In this document: in pieces, positions 58,331 to 64,000 of the stretch
Position numbering within the stretch: position 1 is the stretch's first letter
Layout: each line of letters starts with the position of its first letter
Assembly (NCBI GenBank): GCA_013397845.1
Contig: VZTG01010322.1
Coordinates: 159,051 to 223,050 of the forward strand
DNA length: 64,000 bases
Direction of reading: 5' to 3'
DNA from: Melanocharis versteri
Taxonomy: Eukaryota > Chordata > Aves > Passeriformes > Melanocharitidae
Program-made: the position numbers and the translations under genes
The notes under the pieces: model-generated
Databases searched by the model: none
Told to the model about the DNA's origin: nothing
The model's input: only the letters and a program-made list of their open reading frames with translations

Positions 58331-61300
58331 TTGCTGCTGTAGCTACTGTGACAGCTTCTCTCCTAAGAAAAGCCATCCTTAATGTGTCAAGCTTGTCCAC
58401 CAAACCCAGTGCCTGAGCACTCTGCACACACACGTGCAGGGATCTCACCTCATCTGATCCCTGCATTAGACTCCTATTAATTTTCAACAAGAGCTTAAGT
58501 ATGTTAGAATGCAGGGCCAGCCAAAGGGCATGCTACATGCAGCTGCCCAGGGTCCCATGATCACCTTGGTTTCTATCTGTCAGCATCCTTTCTGGACAGC
58601 ATCCATGGATCCCTGGTTCACCTCTCATTGCAAGATGAATTGAAAAACTCAGTTTTCCAAGATCCTACAATCACAGCATCCACATCAGTTTTCTTAATGG
58701 TTTCATGATGAGAGTGCACTTATTTGCCTGTCACTAGACAGTCTGTAATCACATTTTGATATCTACAAGCTGTTGAAACTTCACACCCTCAAAAAATGGG
58801 CCTCCTCATCACATAATCAACTCCTTCACCAAACCCTCCTTCCATCTCTTCCAGTTGCTTACCTAAGTCTGCCCAGGTCATTTCTCAGTCCACAGACACC
58901 TAAAGAGTTTTTAGGGCAAGTTAAAGTGTAAATTTGCAGTACATCAACCTCCTTTCTCCACATTCTTAAACTTATGATTAATGCATTGTGTTTTATACTT
59001 TCTCTTCTTTCACAGAGGGATGGAATACCTCAGGTTACTTTACAATTACCATGGCACAAGGGTACACATGCAAAAGTGTTACCATGGAGCTGCTGAAACA
59101 CTGCAAATTCACAGCTTCACTTCCTCTATAGAAACTTATTTGGGTGTCCCTACCCACAGCTTATTTGCACAAGTTCTCAGAGAGACCTGAGTCTGGCACC
59201 GAGAGAATCAAACCTCCCTGCTTATTATGGTGAATGGGAGTTGCATATGTTGGAGTCTGTGGGGCTCTTCTTGTCTGTGAATAGCTGCCATTAACATTTA
59301 TGGGGGGTATGCATCTTGAGGAAAGAAGAAAATGGGCACCCACTGAGAAGAGAGCAGACTCCAGCAATTCTATTCTTATCACATTGTGTGCTTTAGTCTT
59401 CACTAATCTCAGCAAAGTATCCTCATGCAAGTCTTCTGAAGTGTTGTGATTTTTTTTTTCTTTTTATCTCCATGGAAATTGTATTTTTTTAATAAGAAAG
59501 GTGACGAACGGTTAGCTTATGCTCCAGTAAATCCACAGAGTGAAATTATCTCATTTAAATATCTATTCAACTCTCAAAACAAATATCAAAGTTCAGACTT
59601 TGCAGATACATTCTTTGCCAGAAAAGGTAGGAAACTTTCCTTTATACCTGTTCAGGCTACTTCAGAGTCTGCCTATTCCCTCATATATACACCTGTGTTC
59701 TCTTGTAAACATTTTAACCTGTCAAACGAAGGTCTCTTCCTTTGTCATAGGGCCAAGAGACTTTCACAATATGAGCAGTTTCTCAAAACCTCCACAACAC
59801 TGCAGCCAACAGCAGAGTTTCACCACAGGGAGGATAAGCACAGGCTAGGCAGTGACAGGATTTTTACTCTTGCCTGCTCTGAGCAAGATTAAAATGCCAG
59901 CAGCTAGTCCCAGTTAGCCCCTCTAACTGTTGTTATCACCAAGAGAGGTGAATCAGCGCTGTGCAAACACTAGGAAATCTAATGAAAAATGTTAGTGCCA
60001 GCAGAAGCACAGAGGCTTAACTGAAGTGCTGATAGAGAATACTTTGGACAGCAAGAACTGATAGTTGCATACAGAGAGAAAAAGCCTTCAGAGCTTGCCT
60101 TTTCTTCTTCAAAAGCATGCATGAAAATTTTCGTTTAGCTAAGATTTAAATTAAGGTTTTGATTTTTAAAAGTTTTACAATTCTTTCTAGTCTTCAACCA
60201 AGGAACGCTGGTGTGACTACATCAACATCAAATGAAAAGGCAAATAGTTTCTTCTCTCTACTTCATGCTCACAATGATGAAAAAACCCTGCCTGAACTAG
60301 AACAGACTTTTCCCCCTTTAATTCAGAAATCCCATGTTCCTTTCCTATAATACCAACTATCAAATGGAAAAACATTTAGTGTCTCCTCAGATTTAGCTGA
60401 CATTTGAATTCTTACAAACTTGGGAAATGTGTAAATGTGCAAGATTACTGCCTGCTAGAAACCAGTCAGCTTCCTGCGAGGTTACACCAGAAAGTCTCAG
60501 CACCACAGAACAAGTAGTGATTGATGTAGGACAAAGGACAAGCTTGGACTTCAGACACTCTTCTTGTATACTCTTCCCCCAAAATAAATAACTGAAAATG
60601 AGGTCCAGGAACTTACTGGAAGCAAGAGAGATCCAACCTGGCAGGACAATATCAGTTTTTCATTTGCCTGGCCCCTTGAAAGAAGCCTTCAGGAGAAGAT
60701 GCAGGAGAGCTTTCCCTGCCAGAGAACAGCCCCATACAGATCATTTTGAGCAATGAATTGCAACTCAAATGCACAGTTCATTTAGATGGCTTATTTAATG
60801 GGAAGACATCCAAGCACACAGAAGTGCTTGTGATGATGCAGGTGTTGCAAGGTATTGTGGATAAAGTTAACTACAGTTGTGCTGTTGGGTCATTAAATCT
60901 TATTCATTCTTCAGAGATGCTTTCTGCCTACCAGTCAGGGCTACGGAAATGAGAATGAAAAGCTCTTATGGCACAGCACTACACTGCTCAGCAGAACAGG
61001 TGATGACGCCTAAAGCTATGACTGAGCAAAACAGAACTAAGTTTTGGAAGGAACATTTGGTACAGTCTCCTCATTAGCAGTATTTAGTCTCTTGACAGAG
61101 TTGAGTGATAAATATATTTTTCATTGTTTTAGAATGTTAAGTGTATCACAAACCACAGAACTTTGGTGATATAGGTGAAAATTCGTACCTGCTAGTTCCC
61201 TGATCTGCTGTTCCCTCTAGATGAGGAAAAGCCCAAATGGGTCTTTGTATCCAGGTAATAGGAATATTGCAACCAATCAGGGACATAAACAACTTTATCT

Positions 61301-62700
61301 AGCAACTTGCTCCAGCCTGTGATAAACAATGATTTTGTGTCACCGTAAGTGTTCTCTATTGTCCTGGTGTCCAGGCTCTATTGCCTGTTTCTCTTTTTAT
61401 GAGTGCTGTCAATGGCTGCTGTAGCCTTGCAAAACAGGTCCCTGTGCCAAATGACACCACTTTTCTTCCACGTGTCGCATTCCCCTTCAAGATACAAGCT
61501 TTTTCCCCAACCTACCACAGTCCTGATAGATGATTTTCTTTATGAAGTTCCCACAAGGATTGAAGGTTACTGCGTCTTCCCGTTTCTGTTCTGTGCAGTT
61601 TAGCACGCAGAGCAGTGCAAAACTGGCACGTCACTGTAACTGAGAACAGCTCCCGGACCTTTTTTTCAGCAACCAAGGCCTTAACCAGTAAGTGGCAAAT
61701 AGAAGTTGCTATGCAGAGGGAGCTGTAATTAGATCCAAAACAGACTGGTAACACTGACAGAGACAGATGACCTTGAGATGGATAGGTGATCAATAGATAG
61801 ATAGTCTGATTCTTTTGTTTTTAAATCATTATTGATAGCACATCTTAAATTAATCCGTCATTCTGTAAATCTTCAACTCTTTTAGAACAAAAGCATTCTG
61901 GAAGTTTAATTATTTTATTTTTTTCACTAACACGTACGCTAAGCAGCAAATGAAAGGAAGAAAAAATCAAGTTCAGAGCAAAGTAGTCGTACTCAAACAT
62001 TTGTAATTAAGCATGATAACCAACTACAGAAATACCTGGAATAGCTCCTGATTCACTCTCACATCAGAGGTTTCTTAATCAATTTGAAATAACTAGACAC
62101 TGCTACAGAAAATAAGCAAGATCACAGCATTTGCTAATGAGTCTCAAAAATGGATTTCACTGCATGAAAATCTTCATTGTCAGGAGAAAGCCTGTGTTCC
62201 CTGAATCTTTAGGGTCATTTCCATTTGCATTCAACTGGAGAAAAGTGCTTTGTTCTTTTCTTCCTTCTCACATCCTCTACAACTCCACATATTTTTTTTC
62301 TCCTCTCTCCCTCTGTGAGTTGGTGTTTTGTGTCAATGTGCTACACTAACTGCTAAAAATACGTCCAAATAAGACCCTTTGTGCTGAAGTAGTTTAATCC
62401 ACTTCAATTATTACCTAATTTCTCTATGTTGCTCTGATTACCATGAATATAAATTTGGAGATGTGTGATTTCTGGAAAATTATATGGCGAAAGATGCAAC
62501 AGCATAACTCTGAAGCACACACCAGGGTAGTGTATTATGCTATGAATAATACCACTTAAACATTTGTAAAATGTAAAGCTTTTCTGAGCTCTTCTCCTTC
62601 CCCTGAGACTTGAACTCTTGTTGAACAAGCTGTTCAAAACTCGCCACTCTGATAAAAACCTACCCCAACAGAAAGAGTGACAGTGACTTTTTTTTCGTTA
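58331..62700. other. non-coding, nothing recognised
   Basis: No gene, RNA or repeat family that I can support. The longest frame (59,446-59,892, 148 codons, plus) starts in a T run, overlaps a second open plus-strand frame and has no recognisable domain. Confidence 0.45.
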
Positions 62701-62719
62701 GTATTATTATTATTATTAA
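62701..62719 (+). repeat. (TAT)n microsatellite
   Basis: Six TAT/ATT units in perfect tandem. Confidence 0.85.
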
Positions 62720-64000
62720 ATCACTGTTTCAGGTTGCCAGTTGCTTGGTCTTCCTGCAACAAAAAAAAATAAACCAACAGGTATCCATTTGACCTACTTG
62801 TCCCTAACCCAGCAATGTTTGTAGCAAGATGAAATCTGATGATAACGAACTTTTCTTGGAAAAGGAATTTCAAACTATGTCCCAGACCCTGCAATCAATT
62901 ATTCATGTGAGCAACTTTGAACTCAGCAGGAGTACCCACAGGCATAAACCTTCTTACAGGGGAACAGTTGGCAGGATCAAGACCCACCTCAGGAGGAAGA
63001 CACACAACACAACATATGAACCCTTTGTGACTCTTTTTATTTTATTATTTTTTCCCCTTTTTGTCCTTGTTATTGTTCAATTTCATTTGCTAGTGTATTT
63101 CCCACTTCCAGCTGGGAGTAGAAGTGAAGATGCCAAAATAAGGAGACAAAAGCTGTTGTCATGCTCAGCTGGAAGAGAAAGTCCTAGAAATCTCTCAAAA
63201 AAAAAAAAATAGGCATAGAGATTTTCAGACTAATTTTTAATTTCCCAAGGGCACTATGATAGTTCAAAGAAGTTTTGTTAAATTTGTAATGGAATGCAGA
63301 GGAAGAAAGGCAAGATATTGGTGCGTTGCAATTATCTTGCCTAACTTCCCTGACCATAATCTTTCTTCATCAAGACGTTAACAGTCCCTACCCAGCTGAT
63401 GCTGCAGAGCCCTCCAAATGCGGAAAGACCCAGGTCCACGTGCCATGTAACCCTCACGCCTACACCAACAAGAGAAAAGACATCTCTTATAGTCCTCCTC
63501 CCAAAGAAAAGGGGCCCAAACACCCCCGGGCAGAGAAGGTGTCACACTTAGAAAAACTCTCTGCTTTAAGACAAGCACTCGCTTGTCTTTGAGCTCAGCA
63601 AACTCAGAGAGGGGATGAGATGACTGGCTGTTGATAAAACAAAGCTTAAGTGCATAAGAGACATTTTTATACACCTGAATCTCTTATTCCCAAATGCAGA
63701 AACTTGGACTTAGAGAGTAAATTACTGAGTCAGAGGAATTAATGTCTCACTTTCAGGTTAAAGCTGATAAGGGGGAAAATCCAAAGAAATGAAGACTTTG
63801 TAGGACAAGGTTACAAAACAAATGAGGAACAGGTAATGTTAGGATTGTTGGTGCTCCTGAGGAGTAGCAAGCATAAGATGTCTCAAACCTGAAGCCCTCG
63901 AAGTAGACATTGCAATTAATGTCACTGAGGGTGAAGCAGGAAAGCACCGGTAAGCTTCTGCAAGGTGATTAATCCAGGATAACCATTACTATTACTAACA
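62720..64000. other. mostly non-coding; GC-richer exon-like patch near 63.4 kb
   Basis: 63,365-63,550 is unusually GC-rich with several CpGs. On the minus strand a strong acceptor (ttttctcttgttggtgtag) near 63,459 precedes a short open stretch including VRVTWHVDLGLSAFGG and a gtaggg donor-like site. The plus strand is also open across the same bases, so the coding strand, if any, is unclear. An A13 run lies at 63,197-63,209. Confidence 0.3.

Noticed and set aside
59446..59892. 148-codon plus-strand frame
   Set aside because: Starts in a T run, overlaps another open frame, and has no recognisable domain.
1..64000. CRISPR arrays, prokaryotic operons, phage or plasmid signatures
   Set aside because: None seen. 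Composition, LINE and SINE content and the absence of long ORFs all point to a vertebrate nuclear genome.

Overview
This is 64 kb of AT-rich, gene-poor vertebrate DNA, most probably from a bird. The evidence is three CR1 LINE copies of avian type, two probable avian LTR-retroelement remnants, a few very old MIR/CORE-SINE relics and no mammalian L1 or Alu. There are no bacterial-style ORFs, operons, CRISPR arrays, rRNAs or tRNAs. Almost every open frame is a short chance frame.

Layout. 1-8.4 kb is plain non-coding DNA with a poly-A tract, a TAATTA-motif cluster at 2.58-2.72 kb, a 47-bp segment duplicated at 3.63 and 6.32 kb, and one exon-like segment on the plus strand at 3.72-3.86 kb. A possible LTR remnant lies at 8.39-9.14 kb. 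12.0-14.5 kb holds two CR1 copies head to head: an old minus-strand copy and a younger, internally deleted plus-strand copy. 14.5-33.4 kb is unique-looking non-coding DNA with simple repeats, a short CR1 tail and low-complexity G/T or A/C tracts. A 36-base assembly gap sits at 33,450-33,485. A third CR1, again internally deleted, lies on the minus strand at about 34.3-35.5 kb. An ERVL-like LTR fragment (minus strand) lies at about 38.2-38.65 kb.

39.4-50.6 kb contains the best protein-coding candidate. Three minus-strand segments (50,474-50,620; 50,070-50,106; 39,369-39,595) have good splice signals and agree in reading phase. Joined, they would give the C-terminus of a single-pass membrane protein that I cannot name: an ectodomain stretch, one transmembrane helix and a short tail. 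Other exon-like segments on the same strand (50.8-52.5 kb) may belong to it but do not join cleanly.

50.6-64 kb is otherwise non-coding. It holds an 11-bp minisatellite beside a perfect CRE palindrome (53.3 kb), a pyrimidine-rich block (54.9-55.3 kb), a good MIR relic (56.3-56.6 kb) and an antisense MIR-like relic (58.2-58.3 kb).

Repeat family names rest on recognising consensus sequences from memory, without database searches, so boundaries are approximate.
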